Shown: positions 26,257 through 36,530 of the stretch, piece by piece
Layout of the letters: each line of letters opens with the position of its first letter
Numbering within the stretch: the first letter of the stretch is position 1
Assembly: GCF_000981385.1 (NCBI RefSeq)
Contig: NZ_LATZ01000004.1
Coordinates: 1-64,000, forward strand
DNA from: Bacillus sp. SA1-12
GTDB lineage: Bacteria; Bacillota; Bacilli; Bacillales; Bacillaceae
DNA length: 64,000 bases
Direction of reading: 5' to 3'
Position numbers and translations under genes: made by a program
Notes under the pieces: model-generated
What the model saw: the letters and a program-made list of their open reading frames with translations, nothing else
What the model was told of the DNA's origin: nothing
Database searches by the model: none

Positions 26257-26619
26257 TTAACAATCCTCTGGTGTACCAGCGTTTTTAGCCGTTCTAAATG
26301 ACGATCCGCAGCCGCATGAGGCGATTGCGTTAGGGTTGTCGATCGTAAAGCCTCCACCCATCATCGATTGCTTATAATCAATGGTCGTTCCATTTAAGAT
26401 GGGTGCATCTTGTTTATTCACGAGAATGGTTAGTCCATGTTGCTCCAGGACTTGGTCTTCATCTGAAATTTCGTGTTCGAACCCCATTCCGTAGGATAGG
26501 CCGCTACATCCTCCACCCTTTACAGCAACACGAAGATAGGCATTTTCTTCTTCATGCTCTTTCATCATATCTTTTATTTGAAAAGCAGCTGCTTCTGTAA
26601 TTTTCACTACATCTGTCAT
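26257..26619 (-). CDS. yutM: A-type iron-sulfur carrier YutM (SufA/IscA family)
   Basis: A 120-residue HesB/IscA/SufA protein that carries Fe-S clusters to client enzymes. The three cluster cysteines are in GGGCSGLSYGMGF near residue 38 and in CGCGSSF near 103. It starts with ATG at 26619 after GGAGG. It lies upstream of no partner but the SUF operon is in the same window. Confidence 0.95.
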   Translation of the reverse strand: MTDVVKITEAAAFQIKDMMKEHEEENAYLRVAVKGGGCSGLSYGMGFEHEISDEDQVLEQHGLTILVNKQDAPILNGTTIDYKQSMMGGGFTIDNPNAIASCGCGSSFRTAKNAGTPEDC

Positions 26620-26677
26620 CGTATAACCTCCTTAATCAGTTATGAAAGGATTATATCTTTAGTATACAGCTTCATTG

Positions 26678-27538
26678 TCACTCACTCAAATAATAGGTTC
26701 CTTTACAGATAACTTCTGCAGGACCGGTCATTAGGACTGTTCCTTCTTGAGTCCAATTTATTTTTAAGTCCCCTCCAGCTAAATGGACTGTGGTTTCTTC
26801 TCCTTTAGTTGTCTGGTCGTTTAAAACGGAAGCAACAACAGCAGCACAGGCGCCTGTACCACATGCCTGTGTTACACCTGATCCGCGTTCCCATACTCTA
26901 AAATGCAGCTCATTTTTTGACACGACTTCGACAAATTCCACATTAACACCTTCAGGGAAACGTTCATCTTTCTCAACAACAGGACCTAATGTTGTTACAG
27001 GTGCATGTTGAATATTATCAACATAAAAGATCAAATGCGGATTTCCCATTGAAACGGCTGTCACATTATAAGATTCTCCGGAAAAATCCATTTTTTCATT
27101 AATGGTTTTTTCATCACTGTTTCCAGCCATCGGAATCTGTGCTTTTTCTAAACGAGGCTGCCCCATATCAACCGTCACTAATTTGACAGAATCATTTTCA
27201 GTATGCACTTTTGCATGAACGAGGCCAGATAAGGTTTCAATTTGAAATTCTGTACTTGTTACTAATTTATGCTCATACGCATATTTCGCAACACAACGTA
27301 AACCATTGCCGCAATTTTTCCCTTCTGAGCCATCATTATTAAAGATTCTCATTTTTACAGGTGCCTGATCTGATGGGCAAATTAAAATTAATCCATCAGA
27401 GCCAATTCCCGTATACACATTTGATACTTGTCTAGCAATTTCAGGTAAACTAGCTTCTTCAAGCTGCTCCTCAAATTGATTTACATAAATATAATTATTT
27501 CCTAAACCGTGCATTTTTGTGAATGTAAATGAATTCAT
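26678..27538 (-). CDS. dapF: Diaminopimelate epimerase
   Basis: About 286 residues. Converts LL- to meso-diaminopimelate for lysine and cell-wall synthesis. Both catalytic cysteines are present: [10 protein letters not shown] near 75 and [11 protein letters not shown] near 225. GGAGGA precedes the ATG at 27538. It opens with FTKMHGLGN as usual. Located as in B. subtilis between yutM and yuzB. Confidence 0.97.
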   Translation of the reverse strand: MNSFTFTKMHGLGNNYIYVNQFEEQLEEASLPEIARQVSNVYTGIGSDGLILICPSDQAPVKMRIFNNDGSEGKNCGNGLRCVAKYAYEHKLVTSTEFQIETLSGLVHAKVHTENDSVKLVTVDMGQPRLEKAQIPMAGNSDEKTINEKMDFSGESYNVTAVSMGNPHLIFYVDNIQHAPVTTLGPVVEKDERFPEGVNVEFVEVVSKNELHFRVWERGSGVTQACGTGACAAVVASVLNDQTTKGEETTVHLAGGDLKINWTQEGTVLMTGPAEVICKGTYYLSE

Positions 27539-27751
27539 TTTGTCCTCCAAGAACTTTTGTTTTTATTAGTATAAAATGTTGGAAATATGAGCACAATACT
27601 TTTATCCCCCGTTTTATAGAAGTAAAAGCTTCCTGCTATTTGTAGGGAGCTTTTCTTTTTCTCTTTTACTGAATCAAAGGGTGTTTAAAGGATATTCGAG
27701 GCAAGTGTAAGGTGGGAAAGGAGCTATTTTGTAAGGCACAGCTCCTTCTAT

Positions 27752-27988
27752 TTAAAACATCGGATTTTCTTCAAGAAAAGTATAGATATTTTCAACAAGC
27801 TCATCAGGGCTGTTTCCTGTAACAATTTCACCATTTACTAACGCATATAGAGAATGACTGCATTTGCCACAGTATCCCAGACAGCCGTATTCAATAATAT
27901 CTAAGTTTGGGTCTTTTTCAAGTTGCTGTAAAGCAGCTTGTGCGCCATTTGCTAAATTGCTAATACAAAATTCAATAATCGGCTTCAT
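27752..27988 (-). CDS. yuzB: YuzB family protein (DUF1450)
   Basis: A 78-residue protein with three of its four cysteines in [11 protein letters not shown] and YGCLGYC near residues 33-45, plus one in EFCISN. This pattern resembles a thioredoxin-like [2Fe-2S] ferredoxin or metal-binding fold. Family DUF1450, no established function. ATG at 27988 after AGAGG. Hairpins at 27624-27654 follow. Confidence 0.88.
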   Translation of the reverse strand: MKPIIEFCISNLANGAQAALQQLEKDPNLDIIEYGCLGYCGKCSHSLYALVNGEIVTGNSPDELVENIYTFLEENPMF

Positions 27989-28301
27989 TTTTTTACACCT
28001 CTTTAGGCCGAGCCAAATTAAATAAACACTTATGTCAAACTTTATTATACAATTATAGTTAGGTCAAGGTATACAACTTGGCTGGGATATTTTTTCATCA
28101 AGAATGTTTAACGGATTGTAAACAATAAATATGATCTTATGTATTTTTAAAAGTTCATCATTAATAAAACGTTTTTTCTGATAATGTGTTGTTATTTCAC
28201 CTTAATTTCGTTATACTTTTTTATGGAATTTTGAATTATTTACGTATAATTTCTTGTTTTATGGATTTCATTAAAAACGTGGGGAAAAAGGGGTATCGAT
28301 T
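27989..28301. other. Divergent intergenic region
   Basis: AT-rich. A TATAAT near 28245-28250 is a likely yutJ -10 box with a weak -35. Nothing else supported. Confidence 0.4.
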
Positions 28302-29366
28302 ATGAAGAACCTAGTGATCCTTGGCGGCGGGTACGGTGGTATGCGTATTCTCCTTAGATTATTACCAAATCATTTGCCAGAAGATGTTCAAATTACACTG
28401 ATAGATAAAAATCCCTATCATTGTTTAAAAACAGAATATTATGCACTTGCAGCAGGTACAATTTCTGACCATCATATCCGTGTTTCATTTCCGGAACATC
28501 CAAGACTTCAAACAAAATTTGCTGAAGTAACCTCAGTAGACCTTGATAACAAGCAAATTGTTTTAAAGGATGAAGTTGTTCCTTATGATGATTTAATTAT
28601 TGGTTTGGGCTGTGAAGACAAATATCACAATGTCCCAGGTGCAAAAGAGTACACTTACAGCATCCAATCGATTGACCAATCGCGGGATACCTACCAAAAC
28701 CTTAATAATTTAAGCGCAGGTGCTACTGTTGCCATTGTTGGGGCTGGTTTAAGCGGTGTTGAACTTGCCAGTGAGCTGAGAGAAAGCCGTAAAGATTTAA
28801 ACATAAAGCTGTTTGATCGCGGAAAACATATCCTTGCGAGCTTCCCAGAACGTTTAAGCAGCTATGTTGAAAAATGGTTCATCGAGCACGGCGTTGAAAT
28901 TATTAATGGGGCCAATATTACAAAGGTAGAACCTAACATTGTTTATAACCATGATCAGCCGTTTGAATGTGATGTCGTAGTTTGGACTGCAGGAATTCAG
29001 CCTAATAAAATTGTTCGGGACCTTGAGGTTGAAAAGGATAATCAAGGCCGTGTTGTTTTAACACCTCAACATTTTATTCCTAATTATGAAGATGCATTTG
29101 TTGTAGGAGATTGTGCCAGCCTGCCGCATGCACCGAGTGCCCAGCTTGCTGAAGCACAGGCTGAACAAATCGTTCAAGTCTTACAAAAAAAATGGAATGG
29201 AGAGCCTCTGCCAGAATCATTCCCTCCATTTAAACTTAAAGGTATATTAGGTTCATTAGGTAAAAAGCAGGGATTCGGCCTTGTAAACGATCGCCCGCTA
29301 ATGGGCCGGGTTCCGCGTATATTAAAATCAGGGGTACTTTGGATGTACAAGTATCATAATGGATAA
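28302..29366 (+). CDS. yutJ: NDH-2-like NADH dehydrogenase YutJ
   Basis: A 354-residue flavoprotein related to type II NADH dehydrogenase. FAD motif LGGGYGGMRILLRLL at the N-terminus, NAD motif VGAGLSGVELASEL near 147, and FVVGDCASL near 266. Shorter than YumB and lacking its amphipathic C-terminus, so it may be soluble. The acceptor is uncertain. AAAGGGG precedes the ATG. Same place and size as in B. subtilis. Confidence 0.9.
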   Translation: MKNLVILGGGYGGMRILLRLLPNHLPEDVQITLIDKNPYHCLKTEYYALAAGTISDHHIRVSFPEHPRLQTKFAEVTSVDLDNKQIVLKDEVVPYDDLIIGLGCEDKYHNVPGAKEYTYSIQSIDQSRDTYQNLNNLSAGATVAIVGAGLSGVELASELRESRKDLNIKLFDRGKHILASFPERLSSYVEKWFIEHGVEIINGANITKVEPNIVYNHDQPFECDVVVWTAGIQPNKIVRDLEVEKDNQGRVVLTPQHFIPNYEDAFVVGDCASLPHAPSAQLAEAQAEQIVQVLQKKWNGEPLPESFPPFKLKGILGSLGKKQGFGLVNDRPLMGRVPRILKSGVLWMYKYHNG

Positions 29367-29372
29367 GAATTA

Positions 29373-29480
29373 AAGCACAGGGCACCTTGGTCAGCCCAGG
29401 ATCTATGCATGATAATCAGTACGGCGATTGTCCAACTGACTGAACTTGCACATCTTGCTCTTCAGAGAAGGATCTGTACG
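29373..29480. repeat. Decayed palindromic intergenic element (family A)
   Basis: Words AGCACAGGGCACCTTGGTCAG and TTGCACATCTTGCTCTTCAG mark a degraded member of the element found repeatedly in this window. Confidence 0.45.
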
Positions 29481-29500
29481 CTTATCCACAACTTAAACGA

Positions 29501-29546
29501 TAAAAAAGAGGATGTCTAACCAAATGGTCTCGCATCCTCTTTTTTA
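29501..29546. terminator. Bidirectional terminator between yutJ and yuzD
   Basis: TAAAAAAGAGGATG / CATCCTCTTTTTTA arms with an 18-base loop. Confidence 0.8.
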
Positions 29547-29605
29547 TTGGATAAGAAAGTATAAATTTTGTACATAGGGTTGGTGTCTAAGTTCAGGCAC
29601 TTTTC

Positions 29606-29932
29606 TTATACCGTCTCACTCACATACCCATGTAATTCCATTTCTTCATAAATTCTTTTTAATCTTGGATTCCCTTCTCCCACAACCGTGCCTTCAATGA
29701 CGACAAGCGGGTAAAAGTACTCATCATTTATGACCTTTTCAGCCATTTCCTGCTTTTCATGATCGTTTGGCGGCTGGTTGATATCAATATAAGTGATTGT
29801 AAAATGCTGGTCTTTGTATTTTCGTTTTAAAGCCGCATCTAACCATTCGTATGTTTCTTTTGCTGATGGCAAATTCACACAGCTTGGACACAGAATTTCC
29901 GCTCCATAGACACAAATCTCTACTGGTTTCAT
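29606..29932 (-). CDS. yuzD: YuzD family protein (DUF1462)
   Basis: A 108-residue thioredoxin-like protein with CPSC near residue 15 and FTITYIDINQPP. DUF1462, function unproven; a redox or disulfide role is plausible. GGAGGG precedes the ATG at 29932; the upstream frame to 29989 is unlikely. Divergent from the NifU-like gene. Confidence 0.88.
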   Translation of the reverse strand: MKPVEICVYGAEILCPSCVNLPSAKETYEWLDAALKRKYKDQHFTITYIDINQPPNDHEKQEMAEKVINDEYFYPLVVIEGTVVGEGNPRLKRIYEEMELHGYVSETV

Positions 29933-30128
29933 AGTTACCCTCCACCATTCTTTTCTTTCATTGTATTCGAAATGTTTAAATGTTTCCATCCTCTGTACAG
30001 TGATGGACCATTTTTTTCAGCACAAAAATATGGTAAAATAAATATTAGGCTTGGTTGCCAAAATCTTTCGATTAGATTTTTCGCTTTAATTCAAATATAA
30101 TATGTATCAAGGAAAGGAGTCGATTAAA

Positions 30129-30365
30129 ATGACTGAAACAACAATGTTTGATCAAGTACAAGAAGTATTAGATAAACTTCGTCCATTCTTACTTCGTGAT
30201 GGAGGAGATTGTGAATTAGTAGATGTTGAAGATGGCATTGTAAAGCTTCGTCTTTTAGGTGCTTGCGGCAGCTGCCCTAGCTCAACAATCACTTTAAAAG
30301 CAGGTATAGAGCGTGCATTATTAGAAGAAGTACCAGGTGTTGTAGAAGTGGAACAGGTATTCTAA
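30129..30365 (+). CDS. yutI: NifU-like iron-sulfur scaffold YutI
   Basis: A 78-residue protein consisting of a NifU C-terminal domain. The metal-binding CxxC is in [11 protein letters not shown] near residue 45, preceded by [12 protein letters not shown]. It assembles or transfers Fe-S clusters. AAGGAG precedes the ATG at 30129. It complements SufU and YutM in this window. Confidence 0.93.
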   Translation: MTETTMFDQVQEVLDKLRPFLLRDGGDCELVDVEDGIVKLRLLGACGSCPSSTITLKAGIERALLEEVPGVVEVEQVF

Positions 30366-30370
30366 TACAA

Positions 30371-30408
30371 TGGGGCTGTCTCATCAATGAGACAGCCCCT
30401 ATTTTTTT
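30371..30408. terminator. Strong terminator of yutI
   Basis: GGGGCTGTCTCAT / ATGAGACAGCCCC, 13-bp stem, followed by seven T; thrB ends opposite it. Confidence 0.9.
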
Positions 30409-31324
30409 AGCTTTTTACTTCAGAAATTTGTTCAACCTTACATCCTTCAAAGTCAATATCCAGCCGCTCAACATCACAGTTTGAAAACTCACTTGCAAGC
30501 TTCTCGGCTAAATAATCACCTTTTCCTTTTTCGGTAAAACAAATAACAGTAGGACCAGCCCCGCTTAAGGCTGAGCCATATGCACCAAGGTCGAGAATTT
30601 TTTCACGGACAGCCTCAATTTCCGGGATTAGGCTGCTTCTGTACGGTTGATGGAAAAGATCCTTATTCATCATTACCCCAGCAAGCCTCCAATTGTTCGA
30701 AAGCAGTCCGGCTACAAGCATATTGCTTATCGCACTGGCTTCCACGGCTGTCTTGTAATCAAGCGATTCTGGCAAGACGTTTCTGGCATCACTTGTAAAG
30801 ACCTCGTATTTAGGGATAATAACAACCGTATCAACATCTATATCCTTTACACAAACTAATTCCGTTTGTTCATCTTGATGAAGACCAATAACAAGTCCGC
30901 CGTATAGGGATGCCCCGACATTATCCGGATGTCCTTCTTCAAGGCTTGCGATTCGTGCCTTCTCATCATTCGTTAATTGCAGATTGCAAAGTTGATTGGC
31001 AAGCTCAATTCCGGCAATAATAGCTGCTGCACTGCTGCCTATTCCCCTTGCCATTGGAATATCGCTCCAAACCTTTACCTCGCAAGGAGGCAATTGCTGA
31101 TGATGCAATGAGGCAACCTCAAGGGCTACCTTTGCAATTAAATTGTCTTCATTGGCAGGAATATCTTTAACATGCTCTGTCATTGGGATGAATAGGAATT
31201 GATCGGCTTTCTTTACCTCAAGTGTTAAATATTTACCGAGCGCTAGCCCAATTGAGTCAAATCCAGGACCTAAATTAGCTGTGCTTCCAGGTACTGTAAT
31301 TTTTAACATGTCGCCTTCTTTCAT
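30407..31324 (-). CDS. thrB: Homoserine kinase
   Basis: About 305 residues of the GHMP kinase family. Phosphorylates homoserine with ATP for threonine synthesis. N-terminal [17 protein letters not shown] loop [16 protein letters not shown] near 95, and the C-terminal [17 protein letters not shown]. The ATG at 31324 overlaps the thrC stop as ATGA; an ATG at 31309 is an alternative. Last gene of hom-thrC-thrB. Confidence 0.97.
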   Translation of the reverse strand: MKEGDMLKITVPGSTANLGPGFDSIGLALGKYLTLEVKKADQFLFIPMTEHVKDIPANEDNLIAKVALEVASLHHQQLPPCEVKVWSDIPMARGIGSSAAAIIAGIELANQLCNLQLTNDEKARIASLEEGHPDNVGASLYGGLVIGLHQDEQTELVCVKDIDVDTVVIIPKYEVFTSDARNVLPESLDYKTAVEASAISNMLVAGLLSNNWRLAGVMMNKDLFHQPYRSSLIPEIEAVREKILDLGAYGSALSGAGPTVICFTEKGKGDYLAEKLASEFSNCDVERLDIDFEGCKVEQISEVKS

Positions 31325-32379
31325 TGAACTGTTACCCCGTTTAAGTATTGCATGAAGACTTCTTCATCATTAGGAAGAACAACCGGTTTGATTTCAGAAA
31401 CATCGATTGCTGTATTTGGATCTTTTAAGCCATTTCCAGTTAATACAGCTACAACCTTGCTGCCTTCTTGAATTAATCCTAATTTACGATGCTTGATGAG
31501 GCCGGCGATTGAAGCACAAGAACCAGGCTCCGCAAACACCCCTTCCTCACGTGCAATTAATTGATAAGCTGCTAAAATTTCTTCATCTGTTACCGAATCA
31601 ATTTTTCCATTTGACTCTTCTTTTGCTTTAACGGCTGTTTCCCAGCTAGCCGGGTTTCCGATACGAATCGCTGTCGCTACTGTTTCTGGGTTTTCAATTG
31701 GTTCCCCGCGAACAATCGCTGCTGCACCTTCAGCCTGGAAGCCATGAATCTTTGGCAGGCCGGTTTTCTTCTTTTCATTGTACTCTTTAAATCCTTTCCA
31801 GTATGCTGTAATGTTACCAGCATTTCCAACTGGGATAGCCAGGTAATCTGGAGCACTGCCAAGCTGTTCACAGACTTCAAACGCTGCTGTTTTTTGCCCT
31901 TCAATTCGGTTTGGATTAACTGAGTTTACTAATGTAATCGGTAATTTCTCACTCAAGTTGCGAACCATTGTTAACGCATGATCGAAGTTCCCTTGAATTG
32001 CATATATCTCTGCACCGTACATAACTGCTTGTGCAAGTTTTCCAAATGCAATCTTGCCATCTGGAATTAACACGATACATTTCATATTTGCTCTCGCAGC
32101 ATAAGCAGCTGCTGCTGCAGATGTATTTCCTGTTGACGCACAAATGACGGTATCACTGCCCTCTTCCTTTGCTTTTGCAACAGCCATAACCATTCCGCGG
32201 TCTTTAAATGAACCAGTCGGATTTGTCCCCTCTGTTTTTACATATAATTCAACACCGAGCTTTTCAGAAAGCTTTGGCAAATGAATAAGCGGGGTATTTC
32301 CCTCTTGTAATGTTAATTTTGGTGTTTTATCTGTTACAGGTAAAAACTCTGCAAATTCTTGAATAAGACCCTTCCACAT
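31321..32379 (-). CDS. thrC: Threonine synthase
   Basis: About 352 residues, PLP-dependent. Converts O-phosphohomoserine to threonine. The PLP lysine is in GSFKDRGM near 58 and the substrate phosphate loop is [17 protein letters not shown]. Overlaps hom and thrB by four bases on either side, so translation is coupled. Confidence 0.97.
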   Translation of the reverse strand: MWKGLIQEFAEFLPVTDKTPKLTLQEGNTPLIHLPKLSEKLGVELYVKTEGTNPTGSFKDRGMVMAVAKAKEEGSDTVICASTGNTSAAAAAYAARANMKCIVLIPDGKIAFGKLAQAVMYGAEIYAIQGNFDHALTMVRNLSEKLPITLVNSVNPNRIEGQKTAAFEVCEQLGSAPDYLAIPVGNAGNITAYWKGFKEYNEKKKTGLPKIHGFQAEGAAAIVRGEPIENPETVATAIRIGNPASWETAVKAKEESNGKIDSVTDEEILAAYQLIAREEGVFAEPGSCASIAGLIKHRKLGLIQEGSKVVAVLTGNGLKDPNTAIDVSEIKPVVLPNDEEVFMQYLNGVTVQ

Positions 32380-33677
32380 CATATTGAACCGTTCCCTTCT
32401 ACTCGATACGTACTTTTTACTTCCTCTACTACTTCCAGATCATTTAAACGTTGTAAAATTTCTTCAAAATCACTTTGTGCTGCTTCATGTGTCACTATCA
32501 CGATTTCAGCTAGATTGCTATTTTTTATAGGAAGCTGGAGGATTTTCTCGAAGCTTACACCTCTTTCAGAGAAAAGAGAAGTAATATGAGAGAAAGCACC
32601 AACTTGATCTTTTGCACTAATTCTTAGGAAATGCTGTGCATAAATTTGATCAGCGCTTTTTAGCTGCTTTTCAAATTGAGGTGCCACTGCACTTCTTCCG
32701 TTAACATCAAGTCTCATATTCTTCATGACTCCGACTAGATCGGATACAACCGATGTTGCTGTAGGAAGGCTTCCTGCTCCAGGACCATAGAACATCGTTT
32801 CCCCAACTGCTTCTCCATATACATATACAGCGTTATATTCATCATTAACCGCAGCTAATGGATGTGCTTCCGGCAATAATGTTGGCTCAACCGCAACTTC
32901 AATTTTTCCGCTTTCCTTTTGCGCTATTCCGATCAGCTTCATTGTATAGCCTAAACGTTTGCTGTAGCCGATATCTTCGTCCGTTACAGAAGAGATACCT
33001 TTTACCTTAACGTCTTCTAAATCGACATGCATGGAAAAACCTAAGCGGGCTAGGATCGCCATTTTTCTGGCAGCATCCAATCCTTCTACATCCGATGTTG
33101 GATCAGCTTCTGCAAATCCAAGGTCCTGTGCTTCCTTTAAAACGTCCTCGTATGCACTTCCTTGCTTAGTCATTTTTGTTAAAATAAAGTTTGTTGTACC
33201 GTTAACAATCCCCATCATCTTCGTAATCCTGTCAGACGCTAGGCCATCAACTAAGCTGCGTAAAATCGGGATCCCGCCTGCTACACTTGCCTCATAGAAA
33301 AGATCACAGCCATTTTCAGTGGCAATCGACAGCAATTCCGTTCCGTATACAGCCATTAAGTCTTTATTCGCTGTAACTACATGTTTTTTTGCTTGCAATG
33401 CTTCAATTAAATGCTGCCTCGTTTCTTCAACTCCGCCCATCACTTCAATAACAACATCTATATCAGGATTTTTAATAACATCATCCACATTTGTCGTTAG
33501 AATCTCTTGATTAATCTCAACTTGTCGTGCTTTATTTAAATTTTTTACTACGACCTTTTTCACTTTTACAGGACACCCAACTTGATGGATAAGCTTATCT
33601 TGGTGATCCTCGATAATTTTAACAACACCACTGCCAACCGTCCCAAGACCTAAAAGTCCTACATGTATTGCCTCCAC
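32379..33677 (-). CDS. hom: Homoserine dehydrogenase
   Basis: About 432 residues. NAD(P)-binding [12 protein letters not shown] at the N-terminus, catalytic region with [11 protein letters not shown] and [22 protein letters not shown], and a C-terminal ACT domain (from about 350) for threonine feedback. The GTG start at 33677 follows AAAGGAG; the upstream ATG at 33701 precedes that site. First gene of the threonine operon. Confidence 0.97.
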   Translation of the reverse strand: MEAIHVGLLGLGTVGSGVVKIIEDHQDKLIHQVGCPVKVKKVVVKNLNKARQVEINQEILTTNVDDVIKNPDIDVVIEVMGGVEETRQHLIEALQAKKHVVTANKDLMAVYGTELLSIATENGCDLFYEASVAGGIPILRSLVDGLASDRITKMMGIVNGTTNFILTKMTKQGSAYEDVLKEAQDLGFAEADPTSDVEGLDAARKMAILARLGFSMHVDLEDVKVKGISSVTDEDIGYSKRLGYTMKLIGIAQKESGKIEVAVEPTLLPEAHPLAAVNDEYNAVYVYGEAVGETMFYGPGAGSLPTATSVVSDLVGVMKNMRLDVNGRSAVAPQFEKQLKSADQIYAQHFLRISAKDQVGAFSHITSLFSERGVSFEKILQLPIKNSNLAEIVIVTHEAAQSDFEEILQRLNDLEVVEEVKSTYRVEGNGSI

Positions 33678-33751
33678 AGGTTTCCACTCCTTTATGTTCA
33701 TCTAGAGAGTACAGTTGTATCCTCATAAAAGACACTATTAATATACTTGTC

Positions 33752-33780
33752 ATTATAAAATGCTGAGAACTGTTTTACAA
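33752..33780 (-). promoter_or_regulatory. Promoter of the hom-thrC-thrB operon
   Basis: On the minus strand TTGTAA (33775-33780), 17-base spacer, TATAAT (33752-33757). Confidence 0.7.
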
Positions 33781-33803
33781 GGGCGAATTTTCAGTTTTTA
33801 TTT

Positions 33804-33817
33804 TGAAAACGCTTCCT
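33804..33817. promoter_or_regulatory. cre-like site upstream of the hom promoter
   Basis: TGAAAACGCTTCCT fits the CcpA element at 12 of 14 positions. It lies about 24 bases before the -35 box, an activating position. Confidence 0.35.
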
Positions 33818-33964
33818 ATGTTGATATATAAGTATATATTTTTTATCTCATTTTTCATTAAAAGCTAAGCCTTTGCTATGTAAAAAATTTATCACTATAG
33901 TAAAACACTAATATCTTATCATTATTTACTCATCTTTTTAAAAGCTCTTGCCTTTTTAATAGGC

Positions 33965-34025
33965 AGTTTCTACAAGTTTTCCTGATCGTTTCCAGGAAGG
34001 GTTCTTTCCACGTGTCGTACGGCGA
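33965..34025. repeat. Decayed intergenic repeat (family B)
   Basis: On the minus strand GAGGAGGCTCGCCG and CGTGGAAAGAACCCTTCCTGG resemble the common Bacillus intergenic repeat. The rest of 33781-34077 has only the cre-like site and a weak GCC/GGC hairpin at 33949-33966. Confidence 0.4.
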
Positions 34026-34077
34026 GCCTCCTCAAGATAAATCTACAATGTGCCAAAACATATTTTAAGAAAAAAAC

Positions 34078-35049
34078 TTATTTTGCAATTACCTTTGTTT
34101 TTGGCTCCTCCCCTTTTAAAACAGACAGGATATTTTCCGCACATAGATTCATCATCGTATATCTAGTTTCATAACTTGCACTGCCAATATGCGGCAACGC
34201 TACGACATTTTCTAAGCCAACTAAAGGATGATCGGAATCAATCGGCTCGTTTAAAAAGACATCTAGTCCTGCTCCTGCTATTTCATTATTTGTTAACGCC
34301 TCATAAAGGTCATCCTCATTTACGACCGCACCTCGGCTCACGTTGATAAAGATCGCCGTGTTCTTCATTTTTTTAAATGCTTCTTTATTAAAAAGCTCAC
34401 GTGTTTCTTCTGTTAAAGGGGTTAAACAGACAATAAAATCAGCTTTTGCCAGCAATTCATCCAGTGAAGAATAGCTTGCACCAAGTCTTGATTCTGCTTC
34501 CTCATTTCTCGAACGGTTATGATAAAGAATGTCCATTTCAAAACCTGTCGCCCGTTTTGCAACAGCTTGTCCAATTTTCCCCATACCAACGATTCCAATC
34601 GTCTTATGATGAACATCATGTCCAGCAAGCAGCAATGGCCCCCAGCTCTTCCACTGATTATTTTTTACATAATCACTAGCCTCCATTAACCGTCGTGCTG
34701 CAGCAAGAATCAACCCAAATGTCAGGTCGGCTGTCGTATCTGTTAACACATCCGGTGTATTGCAAACAGCAACTCCTTGTTCATTTGCATAACGGACATC
34801 AATGTTATCATAGCCAACTGCTAAATTTGCAACGACTTTTAATTGTTTGGCTTCATCTAATAATTGTTTATCAATAGCATCTGAAAGCATAGTTAATAAC
34901 GCATCAGCTTTTTTTGCTTTTTCAAGTAATAATTCCCTTGGGCAAGGTGTCTCCTCTTCGGGCCACATTTCAACCTCTGCAATTTCATAAAGTGGTTGAA
35001 GCTGCTCTTCAGAACATTTCCTTGTCACAAAAATAAACGGCCTTGTCAA
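34078..35049 (-). CDS. 2-hydroxyacid dehydrogenase (glyoxylate/hydroxypyruvate reductase-like)
   Basis: About 323 residues, D-isomer-specific 2-hydroxyacid dehydrogenase. NAD-binding GIVGMGKIGQAVAKRA near 150, catalytic Arg in NVSRGAVVNE, Glu in LDVFLNEP, and His in VALPHIGSASYETR. GhrB-like enzymes reduce glyoxylate and hydroxypyruvate; specificity cannot be fixed. The TTG at 35049 is best placed behind GAGGTG. This gene is an insertion relative to the B. subtilis order between hom and yutH. Confidence 0.9.
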   Translation of the reverse strand: MTRPFIFVTRKCSEEQLQPLYEIAEVEMWPEEETPCPRELLLEKAKKADALLTMLSDAIDKQLLDEAKQLKVVANLAVGYDNIDVRYANEQGVAVCNTPDVLTDTTADLTFGLILAAARRLMEASDYVKNNQWKSWGPLLLAGHDVHHKTIGIVGMGKIGQAVAKRATGFEMDILYHNRSRNEEAESRLGASYSSLDELLAKADFIVCLTPLTEETRELFNKEAFKKMKNTAIFINVSRGAVVNEDDLYEALTNNEIAGAGLDVFLNEPIDSDHPLVGLENVVALPHIGSASYETRYTMMNLCAENILSVLKGEEPKTKVIAK

Positions 35050-35154
35050 TGTGATCACCTCATGTTAATAAATGGTTTCCCCTTATTTTACCACAAGAAT
35101 GAACACCGTGACTGATTCATCTGTTTGAATCAGCCACACACTCAAATCGAGAGC

Positions 35155-36156
35155 TTACGAGGATAGCCACTCCAGAGTGGGGAGGACAATCCTTTTTGTT
35201 CTCATGGATAGCATGTTCGAATAATTTTTTAAAAATGACTCATACTGATTTGAAGTTGTTAAAATCTCCTTAAGCCTTGCTTCAAAGATTGGTTTATCGT
35301 TCTCTGGTGATAAATAATAGTTTTCTATACACTCGAAATAATGGATCGGAAATAATAATCGGCTGTAAATCAATCTCCAGGAAAATGCGGAGAGCGGGGC
35401 GGTACGATCATAGTCATCTAAAAAGCGAAACCCATTCACCCGCAGTTCCTCCTGCCTTTCAAAGAATAGATAGCGTAAATATTCAGCAATATCTCTGCTT
35501 GCATGATCAAATACCCATTCAGTTGGTAATTTTACACATTGAACCGGATCCCAAGTCGTTGGGTGAAAACGATGGTGACAAATCGTTCCTGAATCGATCG
35601 GCTGCGCTTCCTCATCTAGCTCTGTATCCACTAAATATTGAATTCCATTTTCCGCTAATCCCAAATAATAAGGAAAAGATTCAATAAACATTTTTTCAAA
35701 CTGAGTAAACGGTTGAACATGAATTTTCCCGCTCCAAAAGGATTCTAATTGATCAAGCCGCTTCTCCCATAAATGCTTCCACTGTCCAATCCGTTGAGTT
35801 TTTGATAATTGATATGGATATGTTCTCCCCTTTTGATGAAACCTTGCTAAATCTCTTCCAATCTGCTGAAATCTCCCTTGGGTATATGGAGAACATTTAA
35901 CAAGCGCATATTTCACCTTATCTTTTTCAAAAAACAATTGGTTTTTTTTCGTTAATACAATGCGGGCGATATTGGGCTCTCTTTTTTCCGTCATGTATTC
36001 ACTTAATTGATATAACTCGTAGATTTCTTCTTCATCTAAATTTGTGATTGGGACAATTACAAAATCAGTTTGATGCAAACGAAAGGAATTGTAATTACCG
36101 ATTTTTCTGAGATCCTGAACCTTTATGCCGTACTCTTCATAAATCACTTTTTTCAT
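35155..36156 (-). CDS. yutH: Spore coat-associated protein YutH
   Basis: About 333 residues of the CotS/YutH family, which has an aminoglycoside-phosphotransferase-like fold without clear kinase activity. GTICHHRFHPTTWDP corresponds to the catalytic-loop region (HxxxxxxxN degraded). Expected in the mother cell and assembled into the spore coat. AGGAGG precedes the ATG at 36156. Downstream of the 2-hydroxyacid dehydrogenase's promoter side, monocistronic. Confidence 0.9.
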   Translation of the reverse strand: MKKVIYEEYGIKVQDLRKIGNYNSFRLHQTDFVIVPITNLDEEEIYELYQLSEYMTEKREPNIARIVLTKKNQLFFEKDKVKYALVKCSPYTQGRFQQIGRDLARFHQKGRTYPYQLSKTQRIGQWKHLWEKRLDQLESFWSGKIHVQPFTQFEKMFIESFPYYLGLAENGIQYLVDTELDEEAQPIDSGTICHHRFHPTTWDPVQCVKLPTEWVFDHASRDIAEYLRYLFFERQEELRVNGFRFLDDYDRTAPLSAFSWRLIYSRLLFPIHYFECIENYYLSPENDKPIFEARLKEILTTSNQYESFLKNYSNMLSMRTKRIVLPTLEWLSS

Positions 36157-36530
36157 TAACATTCCTCCTAAAACAAATTGCCTTTATTCTATCGTAAGCG
36201 GCGATTCATATGATTATGATTATTTGCTGCAGGGAGAATAGATGTTTTTGTAGAAGAATATAGGATAGAGGTTAATTCTTTAAAAATAGGTTTAAACTGT
36301 TAAGGATTAGAAAAGCACAGCGCTTAGGGGCACAAGACGAATTGCAATAGAAGGCGTTCTTTTCCTTCCGTATCAAATTGGCAACTCCCTAGAGGAGCAG
36401 ATGGCAGAAAAATTAGGTGAAAATTTTATATCTTCTTAAAAACTAATCATTTTTTTAAAGACTGAATATCTTAAAGATATGACTCATAAACTAAATAAAT
36501 GCGCAAAACAAATAGAATGGGTGATTTTTA
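36157..36530. other. Divergent intergenic region with decayed element
   Basis: The words AGCACAGCGCTTAGG and GAAGGCGTTCTTTTCCTTC (36313-36410) look like a remnant of family A. Promoters for yutH and yutG must lie here but none is clear. Confidence 0.4.

Noticed and set aside
33678-34077. T-box or leader peptide for the threonine operon
   Set aside because: No T-box core or run of Thr codons is seen; only a promoter and a cre-like site.
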